From Polaromonas eurypsychrophila (GTDB lineage: Bacteria > Pseudomonadota > Gammaproteobacteria > Burkholderiales > Burkholderiaceae_C), in assembly GCF_014641715.1 (NCBI RefSeq), contig NZ_BMIG01000017.1:1-64000 (forward strand): a stretch of DNA of 64,000 bases, in the 5' to 3' direction. A model generated the notes under the pieces. That model ran no database searches, was not told where the DNA came from, and saw only the letters and a list, made by a program, of their open reading frames with translations. Below, in pieces: positions 35,898-44,253 of this stretch. Position numbers and translations under genes: made by a program. How positions within the stretch are numbered: position 1 is the stretch's first letter; every line of letters begins with the position of its first letter.

Positions 35898-37121
35898 TCA
35901 GGCTGCCTGCATCATCGCATCGCGCCTGCGCAGGGCCCGCGCGAAAAGTACGCCTAGCGCCACCAACACGCCGCCGCTCAATGCGATCACGGTGCCTGCG
36001 CTCAGGCGCGCGACCAAACTGGCGGCCAGCAGCACGCCAACCGATTGCCCGAGAAACAGCGCTGCGGCAAACATTGACACGCCGGTGCCGCGCGCGCCGG
36101 GGGCCATTTGGGTGGCGTTGGTCTGCAAGGTGTTGTGCAGCATGAAAAACCCGAAGCCCGCCAGCAGGCTGGCCGGCAGCGCCAGCACCCACCAGGGCGT
36201 CAGGCCCAGCACGATGACGGCCACCCCGGCCAGGGCGCCGCCCGCCATGGCCAGGCCGCGCTCGCCAAGGCGGCGTATCAGGTGCCGCGCCACCGTCATG
36301 TACAACATGCCGCCCAGCCCGAACAAGGCCACAATGGCGCCGGATGCCGTGAGCGACAGGCCCAGGGCATCGTGCAAGTGCGAAGCCCAGATTGCCAACA
36401 CGCCAAAACCCGCTGCGCCTTCGGCAAAAGACACCGCCAGCACCACGCGCGACCACGGGCCGGTGATGATGAGCAGGGCTTGTGCAATAAAACCCGGCCG
36501 CAACACCGGCTCCCCAGGGGCTTGTGCGGCAAGGGGTGTGGCCTGCTGGCGGCGCCAGTCGGCATACAGCAGCGTGCCCACCGCGCCAAACAGCACGGTG
36601 GTGATGCCGAAGGCCCAGCGCCATCCGAGCGCATCGGTCACCAGCCCGCCGACCAGTTGCCCACTGACCAGGCCCAGCGTGGTGCCCAGGCCAACGCGGG
36701 CCAGCGTTTCCTGGCGCAGCTCATACGCAATGTTGTCGCCCACCCAGGCCATGGAGATCGGAATGATGGCCGCCGCCGCCAGCGCCACCAGCACGCGGGC
36801 CAGCACCAGCACATCCAGGCTGGCGGCAAACACCGACAACAAGCTGCCGGCGCAGCACGCCAGCGTGGCGAAGGTGACAATGCCGAACTTGCTGAATCGG
36901 TCGCCCAGCGGACCGTAAACCAGTTGCGCCAGGCCGTAGGTGACGGCAAACACCGACACCACCTGCGCGGCCTGCGCCAGGCTCACCGCGAAAGCGCGTG
37001 ACAGCTCAGGCAACATGGCATCACAAATGCGCTGCACCGCCATGCTCGAAAACGTGGCGAGAGACAGCAAAAGAATGGATCGGCGTGTGGCCGCAGGAAG
37101 CGTGGCGGAGCCGGAGGTCAT
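35898..37121 (-). CDS. MFS transporter
   Basis: The 407-residue protein has twelve hydrophobic helices and the MFS loop 2-3 motif (GPLGDRFSKFGIVT near 80). It resembles drug/proton antiporters and sugar efflux members of the family; the substrate is unknown. ATG 37121 gives a normal N-terminus (SGSATLPAATRRSILLLSLA). Confidence 0.85.
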   Translation of the reverse strand: MTSGSATLPAATRRSILLLSLATFSSMAVQRICDAMLPELSRAFAVSLAQAAQVVSVFAVTYGLAQLVYGPLGDRFSKFGIVTFATLACCAGSLLSVFAASLDVLVLARVLVALAAAAIIPISMAWVGDNIAYELRQETLARVGLGTTLGLVSGQLVGGLVTDALGWRWAFGITTVLFGAVGTLLYADWRRQQATPLAAQAPGEPVLRPGFIAQALLIITGPWSRVVLAVSFAEGAAGFGVLAIWASHLHDALGLSLTASGAIVALFGLGGMLYMTVARHLIRRLGERGLAMAGGALAGVAVIVLGLTPWWVLALPASLLAGFGFFMLHNTLQTNATQMAPGARGTGVSMFAAALFLGQSVGVLLAASLVARLSAGTVIALSGGVLVALGVLFARALRRRDAMMQAA

Positions 37122-37202
37122 GGGGAGGATCAGTGAGGGTGCGTCGCGGGCGCAAACGGCCGACTAATACCGATTGTAGGCAAGGCAGGCACCAGGGCCC
37201 GG

Positions 37203-39683
37203 TCAACGGTTGGCGGAGTCAGGCACGCTGTATTCGCGGAGGATGGGAATGCCGCCACTGCTGCCCCGCTCCTGCGGCGTGACAGGCCGTCCCGGCACCA
37301 CCACAAACTGCGGCGGCGCCGTACCCGGCGCCGGCTGCGCCGGGATCACCACACCGGGAGACTGCTGCACTGGCGGCGGCGCCTGCACCTGCGGCGCTTG
37401 GTAACCGGGGATGGGACTGCCATCGGGCGTGGTCATGGGCAAAGGCGGCGGCACCACCTGCCCGGCCGGCGGGAACAGGCTGTTGAACCAGTCGTTGACC
37501 GGGCTGGACGGTGCGGGCACGGGTGAGCTGGAGTTTTTCGGCACGTCAAAACGCGCCTGCGCATCGACCACCCTGCTGCGCAGCGAGGCTGCAAAAAAAT
37601 CACCGACGATGGGCAGCGCACTGTGGGCGCCCTGGCCCCAGTAGTCGCTGAGCGTGACGCGGTTGTCGTTGAAGCCGACCCACGCACCCGCGACGAGTTG
37701 CGGGTGCATCAGGATGAACCAGCCGTCGGTGTTGTCCTGGGTGGTACCGGTCTTGCCGGCCACGTCGGCCTGGATGCCGTAGCGGCTGCGGATGCCGGCG
37801 CCGGTGCCCTGATCGACCACACCGCGCATCACATCAACCAGCGTCTGCGCGGTGGACACCTGCATCGCCTGCTCGGGTGCCTTGGCCTGCCAGGTTTCCA
37901 GCACCTTGCCGCTGCGGTCCTCAACGCTGATGACCATGAAGGGCTCAATGTAGCTGCCCTTGTTGGCGATGGTGGCGTAGCCGGCAACCATTTCCTTGAG
38001 CGTGACCGGGCTGGTGCCCAGCGCCAGCGACATCACCTGCTCCAGCTTGCTCTGGCGCACACCGGCCGCCTGGGCCAACGCGGCCACCTTGCCCGGTCCC
38101 ACGCTTTGCATGACCTGCGCGGTGATGGTGTTTTTGGAGTACATCAGGCCCTGGCGCAGCGTCATGGGCGCGTAGCTGGGGCCGCCGCCGTCGGTAGGCC
38201 GCCAGACCTGGTTGCCGCCCAGTGAGATTTCGACCGCGTCGTCCATATAGGTGTCGGTCGGTCGCGCACCGTTTTCAAATGCCGCGCCATATACAAAGGG
38301 TTTGAAGGTCGAACCGGCCTGCCGCCGCGCCTGTTGCACGTGGTCGAACGGGTCTTTGGCAAAGTCGCGGCTGCCGACCCAGGCCTTCACATGGCCTGTG
38401 GTCGGGTCCAGCGCAAGGAAGCCGGCCTGCAAACGTGTCTTGTCCTGGCGCAGGGCCTGAATGAAGGCGCTGTCGGCCAGCAGGCGCTTGAAGATGGCCT
38501 CATCGGCTTCGCCCTGCTCCCTGGCGGCCTTGTACTCGGGCGTTTCACGCACCAGCGCACGCACCAGCTCCTTTTTGCCGGCCCAGGCGCGCGGGCTCCA
38601 CTCGTTGTTGGCCACACCTTGCAAGCGGTCGGCCTGGCGCTTGACCGCTTCGTTGGCCAGCTTCTGCAGCCGCGAGTCAATCGTGGTGCGCACCACCAGA
38701 CCGTCGGCATAGATGTTGTAGTCGTTGCGGTCGGCCCAGTCGATGAGCCAGCGGCGCAGGAACTGCGTCAGGTGCGGCGCGGCACCCAGCGGCTCGGTCT
38801 GGCGCTCGAAGTCCACCTTGAGCGGGCGCTTCTTGAGCGCCTCGAAGCGTTTGGCGTCGAGCTTGTTGTGCTTGACCATCTGGCCGAGCACGATGTTGCG
38901 CCGCTCCTTGGCACGCTCGGGATTCATCACCGGGTTGTAATAACTCGTGCCCTTGAGCATGCCGACCAGGGTGGCGCTTTCAAGCACGTCGAGTTTGTCA
39001 GCCGACTTGTCGAAATAGGTGCGCGCCGCCATCTCGATGCCGAAGGCGTTGTACAAAAAGGGCACGGTATTGAGATAGGTTTCGAGAATCTCGTCCTTGC
39101 TGTAGATCGCCTCGATCTTCAGTGCGGTGATGATCTCCTTGAACTTGCGCGTCAGGCTGCGCGAGCGGCCCACCTCTTCCGGGTAAAGGTTGCGCGCCAG
39201 TTGCTGGGTGAGGGTCGAGCCACCCTGCAGGTCACCGCCGAAGGTGCGCAGGATCGCGCCGACGATACGCGTGAAGTCCAGGCCATGGTGCTCGTAAAAA
39301 CGGTGGTCCTCGGTGGAAATCAGCGCCGCCACCACATTGGGCGAAATGTCCGCCAGCTTGATCCGGTCGCGGTTGGCCCCCTTGAAAGCCGCCAGCTCCT
39401 TGCCGTCGACCGACATCACGATGGCCGGCTGCTGGGTCCTCGACTTCTGGATATCGCGAATGCTGGGCGTGAACGGAATCAGCAGCACAAAGTACACCAG
39501 CAACAGCGCCGGCAGAGCCGCCAGCGACAGGGCCACACCGCGCCATGTGGGGTGACGCAGGTGGTACCAGGCTTGCGTGGAAAATGTCGTGACGAATGTC
39601 ATGACAGTGGGCCGGAGGCGGTCGTAAAGGGTGTAAAACTTGTTCATCGGCTGCCAGTGTAGGCGCTTGGGCTGGCTCGTCAT
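37203..39683 (-). CDS. Class A penicillin-binding protein 1 (bifunctional)
   Basis: The 826-residue protein has one N-terminal membrane helix (ALSLAALPALLLVYFVLLIP), a GT51 glycosyltransferase domain with STEDHRFYEHHGLD and GGSTLTQQLARNLYPEE, and a transpeptidase domain with the active Ser in GSTFKPFVYG, YSKNT and KTGTTQDN. A Pro/Gln-rich C-terminal tail of about 90 residues follows. It polymerises and cross-links peptidoglycan. The start may be ATG 39683 or ATG 39647. A close paralogue lies at 44254 in the same orientation. Confidence 0.92.
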   Translation of the reverse strand: MTSQPKRLHWQPMNKFYTLYDRLRPTVMTFVTTFSTQAWYHLRHPTWRGVALSLAALPALLLVYFVLLIPFTPSIRDIQKSRTQQPAIVMSVDGKELAAFKGANRDRIKLADISPNVVAALISTEDHRFYEHHGLDFTRIVGAILRTFGGDLQGGSTLTQQLARNLYPEEVGRSRSLTRKFKEIITALKIEAIYSKDEILETYLNTVPFLYNAFGIEMAARTYFDKSADKLDVLESATLVGMLKGTSYYNPVMNPERAKERRNIVLGQMVKHNKLDAKRFEALKKRPLKVDFERQTEPLGAAPHLTQFLRRWLIDWADRNDYNIYADGLVVRTTIDSRLQKLANEAVKRQADRLQGVANNEWSPRAWAGKKELVRALVRETPEYKAAREQGEADEAIFKRLLADSAFIQALRQDKTRLQAGFLALDPTTGHVKAWVGSRDFAKDPFDHVQQARRQAGSTFKPFVYGAAFENGARPTDTYMDDAVEISLGGNQVWRPTDGGGPSYAPMTLRQGLMYSKNTITAQVMQSVGPGKVAALAQAAGVRQSKLEQVMSLALGTSPVTLKEMVAGYATIANKGSYIEPFMVISVEDRSGKVLETWQAKAPEQAMQVSTAQTLVDVMRGVVDQGTGAGIRSRYGIQADVAGKTGTTQDNTDGWFILMHPQLVAGAWVGFNDNRVTLSDYWGQGAHSALPIVGDFFAASLRSRVVDAQARFDVPKNSSSPVPAPSSPVNDWFNSLFPPAGQVVPPPLPMTTPDGSPIPGYQAPQVQAPPPVQQSPGVVIPAQPAPGTAPPQFVVVPGRPVTPQERGSSGGIPILREYSVPDSANR

Positions 39684-39724
39684 TACGGGCTGTGACAGGT
39701 AAACAGGACGGTGTGCAGGGCCTG

Positions 39725-40303
39725 TCAGATTTTTTTCACGGGCTGCCAGTCGGCAAACTGCGGGTAGTGGCGCTGCACCACCGCGCCCTTGAAGTCCCAG
39801 GCCAGGCACTTGCCCAGATGGTAAGGCGGGCCGGCATTCTCAGCCTCGGGCACGCCGGACTGGCGACGCAGCCGCTCGCGGTACACCGGCACGGTCTGAT
39901 AGGCAGCCGTCGCCATGTTGAACAGCAGCTCACGCAAATGTGTGCAGCCCTGGATGCCGCCCAGCGCCTTTTCTATCGCCTGGCGCCAGCCCGGCCCCAT
40001 GGTGACGCCCACCATCTGCTGCATCGGGTCCACACCGGCCCGGCATTCGCCAAATGGCGTGTGGTCCATTGCGGTGCTGATCTCGCGGATGGTCATCTGG
40101 TCGTCTACCGTCGCGCGTATCGCCATGCCGTGAATCGGTGTGCCCGGCGGCATCTCGCCGCGCTCCGAGCGCTCCAGCGCATAGGTTTTGGTGTCGCTCA
40201 TTTCGGCCTCGATGTCCCACAGGCCGTCCTCGCGGCGGTAGCCGCGGTAGACAACGGCGCGGGTGTGCAGGAGGTCTCTGGCTTGGGGGGCGGGCAATGG
40301 CAT
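39725..40303 (-). CDS. DUF2889 family protein
   Basis: The 192-residue protein contains the DUF2889 pattern: HTRAVVYRGYRREDGLWDIE, PGTPIHGMAIRATVDD, IREISTAMDHTPFGEC, GIQGCTHLRELLF. Its biochemical role is unknown. It starts at ATG 40303, eight bases from a MITE-like element, and precedes the PBP1 gene on the same strand. Confidence 0.85.
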   Translation of the reverse strand: MPLPAPQARDLLHTRAVVYRGYRREDGLWDIEAEMSDTKTYALERSERGEMPPGTPIHGMAIRATVDDQMTIREISTAMDHTPFGECRAGVDPMQQMVGVTMGPGWRQAIEKALGGIQGCTHLRELLFNMATAAYQTVPVYRERLRRQSGVPEAENAGPPYHLGKCLAWDFKGAVVQRHYPQFADWQPVKKI

Positions 40304-40310
40304 GGGGCGG

Positions 40311-40582
40311 CTAGGGTCTGTTCACACTATTTATACAAGTGCGAACGTGGTTAAAACAGCGCCAATCTAGGCGCGTGACGACGCTCAGCCTGGGCGGCTG
40401 AGCTAGGAGTGCAACAACGAGTGGGGGTGTTTTAACCACGTTCCCTCCGGGTTGCGGCCAAAAAGGGCCATGCGCAGCGTTGCAAAGCCTTGCCGGGCTC
40501 CAGCCCGGCTGCATTTTGCGCCTCGCGCATGACCTTTTTGACTCGCAACGCATCTTGCATAAATAGTGTGAACAGGCCCTAG
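40311..40582. mobile_element. MITE-like element, ~272 bp, with ~29-bp terminal inverted repeats
   Basis: The left end CTAGGGTCTGTTCACACTAT continues TTATACAAG, and the right end on the other strand reads CTAGGGCCTGTTCACACTAT then TTATGCAAG, two mismatches in about 29 bp. A CTAG at both outer ends could be a 4-bp target duplication, as seen for part of the IS5 family. The interior has no transposase frame and itself contains inverted segments (GTGGTTAAAACAG... / ...TTTTAACCAC). It abuts the DUF2889 start. Confidence 0.82.
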
Positions 40583-40669
40583 TCGGGCTGAAAACCCTAT
40601 TTTCCCTGCAAGGAGGCTTGTCCGCTGCGCCAGCGGTGACAGCTCGGTTGATTTGCCATCAATTTGACA

Positions 40670-40731
40670 TCTAATTGGCCTCCAGCCCATAATGGCTGGA
40701 CGTCATCAGCTATTGTTTTAGGAGCAACTAT
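40670..40731 (+). repeat. Copy of the ~60-bp dispersed repeat
   Basis: CATCTAATTGGCCTCCAGCC then CATAATGGCTGG, a short middle and CATCAGCTATTGTTTTAGGAGC match the two conserved blocks of the family. It lies between two other repeated elements in a gene-free stretch. Confidence 0.75.
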
Positions 40732-40756
40732 TGATGTTTTCGCAATTCATGACACC

Positions 40757-40802
40757 CCACCGTTCGGGCTGAGCCTGTCGACAAGCTCGGGGCGAACAGT
40801 GG
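40757..40802. repeat. Imperfect palindrome of the CTGAGC-CTGTCGA type
   Basis: CACCGTTCGGGCTGAGCCTG TCGACAAGCTCGGGGCGAACAGTGG folds on itself with arms CCGTTCG-GCTGAGC and GCTCGGGGCGAAC. The GAGCCTGTCGA core is shared with the repeats at 12155 and 12275. It resembles REP/BIME-like intergenic palindromes. Confidence 0.65.
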
Positions 40803-40844
40803 CAAGTTGCCTGTGAAACGTCCAATAGGCATGGTGTTTACTCC

Positions 40845-41274
40845 TTGAAAATTGATAACTTCATCTTGTGTCATCGGCCATTCAGGAGCAAGTTTTATCC
40901 GGCTTGCGCAGCTAGTTCCACTCCAATTGAAGTCAGTAATTGGGGATATGGATGTCGATACCTGTATGGAATTTTTGACGCTGGCGGAAGTTCGGGAGCA
41001 CGCCATCCAAATTTGGGTTGCGTTGAGAAGCTCATCAACAATCCCATCGTGGTGCCCAAGAAAAATGCCGCGCAATGGTAGTACTTTCGGCATTACCTTG
41101 AGCGCACTCTTGGAGACCCGGCCAAACCGCATGGCTGGCGTCCGCTACAAATTGCACAGTACAAGTTTGAAGTCGAATACAAGTTGCGGCGCTTGTGTCT
41201 TCGCGGCGATCAACCGTTGGCGTTTATCTTTCGCCTTGTCAGTGGCCGTGACGCCAAACGTGAAAATTTAGGTC
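40845..41274 (+). pseudogene. Broken gene remnant upstream of the 41275 frame
   Basis: The frame open from 40845 is cut by TAG at 41079-41081 and then continues with protein-like sequence (RHYLERTLGDPAKPHGWRPL, QYKFEVEYKLRRLCLRGDQP, LAFIFRLVSGRDAKRENL) until about 41271. There a shift of one base would join it smoothly to the protein starting at 41275 (DEDYPEVGGYHLLVQDRRHS). This suggests one decayed gene from about 40850 to 41790 with a stop and a frameshift. I do not recognise its family. Another frame in the first part (40852 on) is also open, so the upstream limit is unsure. Confidence 0.4.
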
Positions 41275-41790
41275 GTGGACGAGGACTATCCAGAGGTCGG
41301 CGGGTACCACCTGCTGGTTCAAGATCGACGTCACTCAAGCGAAGTTAATCCCCAAACCCTCGCGACAACCCGTGAACACATCGAAATGGTGGTGGCTGCA
41401 TGCATGGACGCAGAATTTGAAGCCTACAAGACTTTGCCGCTGATCGACGAAAAGAAACTCTTGCCTTGGTATGCCAGCAATGGCACGGCATACAAGGATT
41501 TGATTCATACCCTGCAAAAGGTGACGCAACGATCATGGACCTTGACGAATTTTCACAATCCATCAACAAAGCGACTTATTTCGATGACTGTTAAAGAAAT
41601 ACGCGAAGGTACGACAGTTGTTAGAACCACGGAATATTGGTATCTTCGATGGTGGAGCACAGTCGAAGGTAAATATCGCAACCCCTACTACCGCGAGACA
41701 AGCCACCACACCTACGTTCTCAAGCAGCATGGTGATGATTGGTTAATAGAGGAAAATATTCAACCGCCATCGCTTTCAAATCGCCAATAA
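41275..41790 (+). CDS. Hypothetical protein, probably the 3' part of a decayed gene
   Basis: The frame from GTG 41275 encodes 171 residues with no visible ribosome-binding site. The C-terminal half has the aromatic pattern TTEYWYLRWWSTVEGKYRNP then TYVLKQHGDDWLIEENIQPP, which reminds me of IMS/DUF4101-like or NTF2-like domains appended to larger proteins. GC is low compared with the chromosome. The preceding 430 bp appear to carry the rest of the gene in a shifted frame. Confidence 0.5.
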   Translation: MDEDYPEVGGYHLLVQDRRHSSEVNPQTLATTREHIEMVVAACMDAEFEAYKTLPLIDEKKLLPWYASNGTAYKDLIHTLQKVTQRSWTLTNFHNPSTKRLISMTVKEIREGTTVVRTTEYWYLRWWSTVEGKYRNPYYRETSHHTYVLKQHGDDWLIEENIQPPSLSNRQ

Positions 41791-41868
41791 CATAGCAGGC
41801 ATCACGGCATGCAGCATTGGCTATTACAAAATCATTTATTAAATATTTTTTAAAATTAAAGTTTTATT

Positions 41869-42222
41869 ATGTCTAACACAACCGATCTTCAGCAGCAAAT
41901 CAACCAAGCCGAAGCAAAAATCAGTGAGCTGCGCGAAAAACTTAATCAACAAAAAAATACTGAACGCGCACAAACTATTGCGTCAATCAAAGAATTGATT
42001 AAAACGCACCAACTCTCTGCAACTGATTTAGGGCTTAGTGCGAAGAAATCCGCCGCGCGCACGAAACATGCAAGGGTTGACAAAGGCCTAACTGTCGCGC
42101 CGAAATACGCAGATCCATCTACTGGAAAAACTTGGTCAGGTCGCGGCAAAGCCCCCGCATGGCTAGTGACCTACTTGTCTGCCGGTCACAGCAAACAAGA
42201 TTATTTGATTGAAAATAAATAG
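41869..42222 (+). CDS. H-NS family nucleoid-associated protein
   Basis: The 117-residue protein has an N-terminal coiled-coil oligomerisation segment (DLQQQINQAEAKISELREKL). Its C-terminal DNA-binding motif is of H-NS type (PKYADPSTGKTWSGRGKAPA then WL), in which the GRG loop enters the minor groove of AT-rich DNA. It lies in an AT-rich island and probably silences it and similar DNA. The start is ATG 41869 in an AT-rich leader without a clear Shine-Dalgarno. Confidence 0.9.
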   Translation: MSNTTDLQQQINQAEAKISELREKLNQQKNTERAQTIASIKELIKTHQLSATDLGLSAKKSAARTKHARVDKGLTVAPKYADPSTGKTWSGRGKAPAWLVTYLSAGHSKQDYLIENK

Positions 42223-42238
42223 TGATATTCATGCATTT

Positions 42239-42272
42239 TTTACATTATATAAACGATGTACATTATGTAAAC
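42239..42272. repeat. 34-bp repeat, copy 1 (near-palindromic)
   Basis: TTTACATTATATAAACGATG continues TACATTATGTAAAC. It is 33/34 identical to the copy at 43281. Each half (TTTACATTAYATAAA and TGTACATTATGTAAA) is itself nearly palindromic, so the site is two tandem 15-bp dyads. It lies 36 bp before the exported-protein start, so it could be an operator; it also flanks that gene together with copy 2. Confidence 0.85.
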
Positions 42273-42307
42273 TTACATCAAACGCGCCATGGCGCAAGGA
42301 GTTAATC

Positions 42308-43222
42308 ATGAATGCAAAGATTTTCGCTTTCTTCCTGCTGTTTACAAACACTGCTTTCGCGCAGCCTGTCGTCATTCAGGGGGAAGAACTGAAAACGTAT
42401 GTTGTTGGGGAAAAGGGGCGCAAGTTCACGATCGCTGATGGTGAAACCATCTCTTTCTTGCCTGATGGCACCTTCGTCAACTGCAACCCCAAGCAAGATT
42501 GTGATAGCGGTACCTACGTCATCGAGACGTCCCGAGTCGTACGCAAGTACGACAGCTGGAAGTTAAATGGCAGCAGTCTCATGCCGATCACCTTTCGAAA
42601 GGATGGTGCGGATGAATTCTTCAACGTGAGGATGATCGCCTCACGCAACGAAGAAGTGTCTGTGATGGGGCAAAAAACGACCTATCAATTCATAGCACTC
42701 GCTGAACGTGGACGGGAAATATACGAAGCAGATATTAAATCTGTGTCTGCACGGCTAAACGTATCTGGCGGAATTACGACCATCAGGTACGGAAACGGTC
42801 GGGTTGACGCTTTCGATAGTAGTATGTCGATGATGGACTTCGTTTCTCCCGCGCGCCGAGGTAAACTCGCTGGTAACCAATTTCATTGGAAGCCTTCTGA
42901 TTTGACGCCTGGCAAAAAACAAAGCATCAGAACTTCGATGGTTAGCGCGTTCAGTTGTGGTGTTATTCAACTGGACTACAGCGATGTCTCTCTAAAAGAG
43001 GGGCATAGGAAGCTTTTAATCAAGGGGAAAGAGGTAGATGTTCCCGTGGTTGAAGTTTCTTTTGACGGACGATGGGCTGGTACGTGTGGCACAGGAAAGG
43101 ACCAGCAAGAAATCGTGTATGCGCCTTCTCTTGGGTTGATTATCGAGTCAACGCTTTTGAACTATCACCCGGATAGCTTTCTCAACTCCGGTCAAAAAGT
43201 AAAACTCGTATCGCTCGACTGA
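42308..43222 (+). CDS. Exported hypothetical protein in the AT-rich island
   Basis: The 304-residue protein has a signal peptide (AKIFAFFLLFTNTAFAQP), a middle beta-rich part and four Cys (CNPKQDC, SCGV, GTCGTG). I do not recognise a family. ATG 42308 follows AAGGAG at eight bases. GC is clearly below the housekeeping genes. It is bounded by 34-bp direct repeats (42239 and 43281) and followed by an intrinsic terminator, so it looks like a self-contained cassette. Confidence 0.75.
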   Translation: MNAKIFAFFLLFTNTAFAQPVVIQGEELKTYVVGEKGRKFTIADGETISFLPDGTFVNCNPKQDCDSGTYVIETSRVVRKYDSWKLNGSSLMPITFRKDGADEFFNVRMIASRNEEVSVMGQKTTYQFIALAERGREIYEADIKSVSARLNVSGGITTIRYGNGRVDAFDSSMSMMDFVSPARRGKLAGNQFHWKPSDLTPGKKQSIRTSMVSAFSCGVIQLDYSDVSLKEGHRKLLIKGKEVDVPVVEVSFDGRWAGTCGTGKDQQEIVYAPSLGLIIESTLLNYHPDSFLNSGQKVKLVSLD

Positions 43223-43249
43223 TATTTTTAATTTAAAGTCGACCGTTAC

Positions 43250-43273
43250 AAAGAGCCTCCTCGGAGGCTCTTT
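43250..43273 (+). terminator. Intrinsic terminator of the exported-protein gene
   Basis: AAAGAGCCTCC and GGAGGCTCTTT form a perfect 11-bp stem with a TC loop, 28 bp after the stop codon. The T-run after the stem is short, so efficiency is uncertain, but the A/T-flanked symmetric form suggests use in both directions. Confidence 0.75.
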
Positions 43274-43280
43274 AAAAATG

Positions 43281-43314
43281 TTTACATTACATAAACGATG
43301 TACATTATGTAAAC
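43281..43314. repeat. 34-bp repeat, copy 2
   Basis: TTTACATTACATAAACGATG continues TACATTATGTAAAC, 33/34 identical to copy 1 in the same orientation. It starts just after the terminator at 43250-43273 and has no gene immediately downstream on either strand, so here it is not an obvious operator. Confidence 0.85.
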
Positions 43315-43837
43315 ACTTAATTTCATTGATGATTTTGTTTTGTCTTAATTTAACTATTGCCTGAAAATTCTTATATTTCAAGGCACTACCTAATAGTTAG
43401 AAAACTGTCGAAAACCCCGGATTCGACAGCTTTCTGCCTCCCGCCTTCGACACGCTTGCAAGTCGTTGAAAACAAAGCGATTTTTCATCAAAAAAAACGT
43501 CATTCAGGCCAGTTGTCGAAAATCGACATGCCAATTGGCTGCCAGCCAACCAGGGTGACACGATCCATGGGTGATTTCGTACCGCTTTGTCGATTGCGCG
43601 CGGATATTTGAGCCTGGAAATAGTGTTTCGACGATGGGGGCATCCCGAACATTCCCATGACGGCCGCGCGTTCAGCGGCTGGCGCATGCCGACGGAGGGA
43701 ACTACACGCGCATGGATGCACGAAGTCAGGCGGTTCGCCCATGACGGCCGCGTGTTCAGAGGTCAGTGGATTGATTTTGACCCGAGGCCCGCGAACAGTG
43801 CAAGGGCCTGTCCAGCGATTTGCCTCACACTGCAGCC
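43315..43837. other. AT-rich to mixed intergenic stretch at the island boundary
   Basis: No supported gene is seen. Notable structures are CTGTCGAA...TTCGACAG (43405-43429, 8-bp arms), two further GTCGAAAA words, and a pair of imperfect direct repeats CCATGACGGCCGCGYGTTCAG (about 43656 and 43738), 82 bp apart. Base composition changes from AT-rich to GC-rich near 43600, marking the island edge. Confidence 0.5.
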
Positions 43838-44248
43838 ATGCATCCAGCACCTACCATATTTTTCCGCAAGGCCGACCGCGCCGGGCTGGTCTTCGTATTC
43901 CTGTGGTTCTTGCTGGGCGGGATCGCGCACTTTGTTTTCACCGAAGCAGAAATGCGCATCGTGCCGCCCTGGATGCCCTGGCCACGCGAGGCGGTGTTAC
44001 TCAGCGGCGCGGCCGAACTGCTGGGCGCCGCCGGTCTGCTCTGGCGACCAAGCAGGCGCGCCGCGCTGTGGGGACTGTTCCTGCTGACGATTGCCGTGAC
44101 GCCAGCGCATATCTACATGTTGCAGCAACCGGCATTGTTTCCGTCCGTGCCGTATTGGGCGCTGGTACTGCGGCTGCCCTTGCAGGCGGCGCTGCTGGCG
44201 CTGATCGCCTGGCTGGCCTTGCGGCCGGCGGCGGCGTCACGCCGGTAA
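43838..44248 (+). CDS. DoxX-like small membrane protein
   Basis: The 136-residue protein has four hydrophobic helices (GLVFVFLWFLLGGIAHFVF, AVLLSGAAELLGAAGLLW, ALWGLFLLTIAVTPAHIYML, LQAALLALIAWLAL) with the family-type segments GIAHF and SGAAELLGAAGLL. DoxX-like proteins are of unclear, partly redox-related function. ATG 43838 (MHPAPTIFF) is preferred over an alternative six codons upstream. Confidence 0.75.
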   Translation: MHPAPTIFFRKADRAGLVFVFLWFLLGGIAHFVFTEAEMRIVPPWMPWPREAVLLSGAAELLGAAGLLWRPSRRAALWGLFLLTIAVTPAHIYMLQQPALFPSVPYWALVLRLPLQAALLALIAWLALRPAAASRR

Positions 44249-44253
44249 AACCA

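Noticed and set aside
42239..42272. Interpreting the 34-bp repeat as a chromosomal dif site
   Set aside because: It shares TTATGT/ACATAA words with dif, but the XerC half and 6-bp spacer do not fit and there are two copies 1 kb apart.
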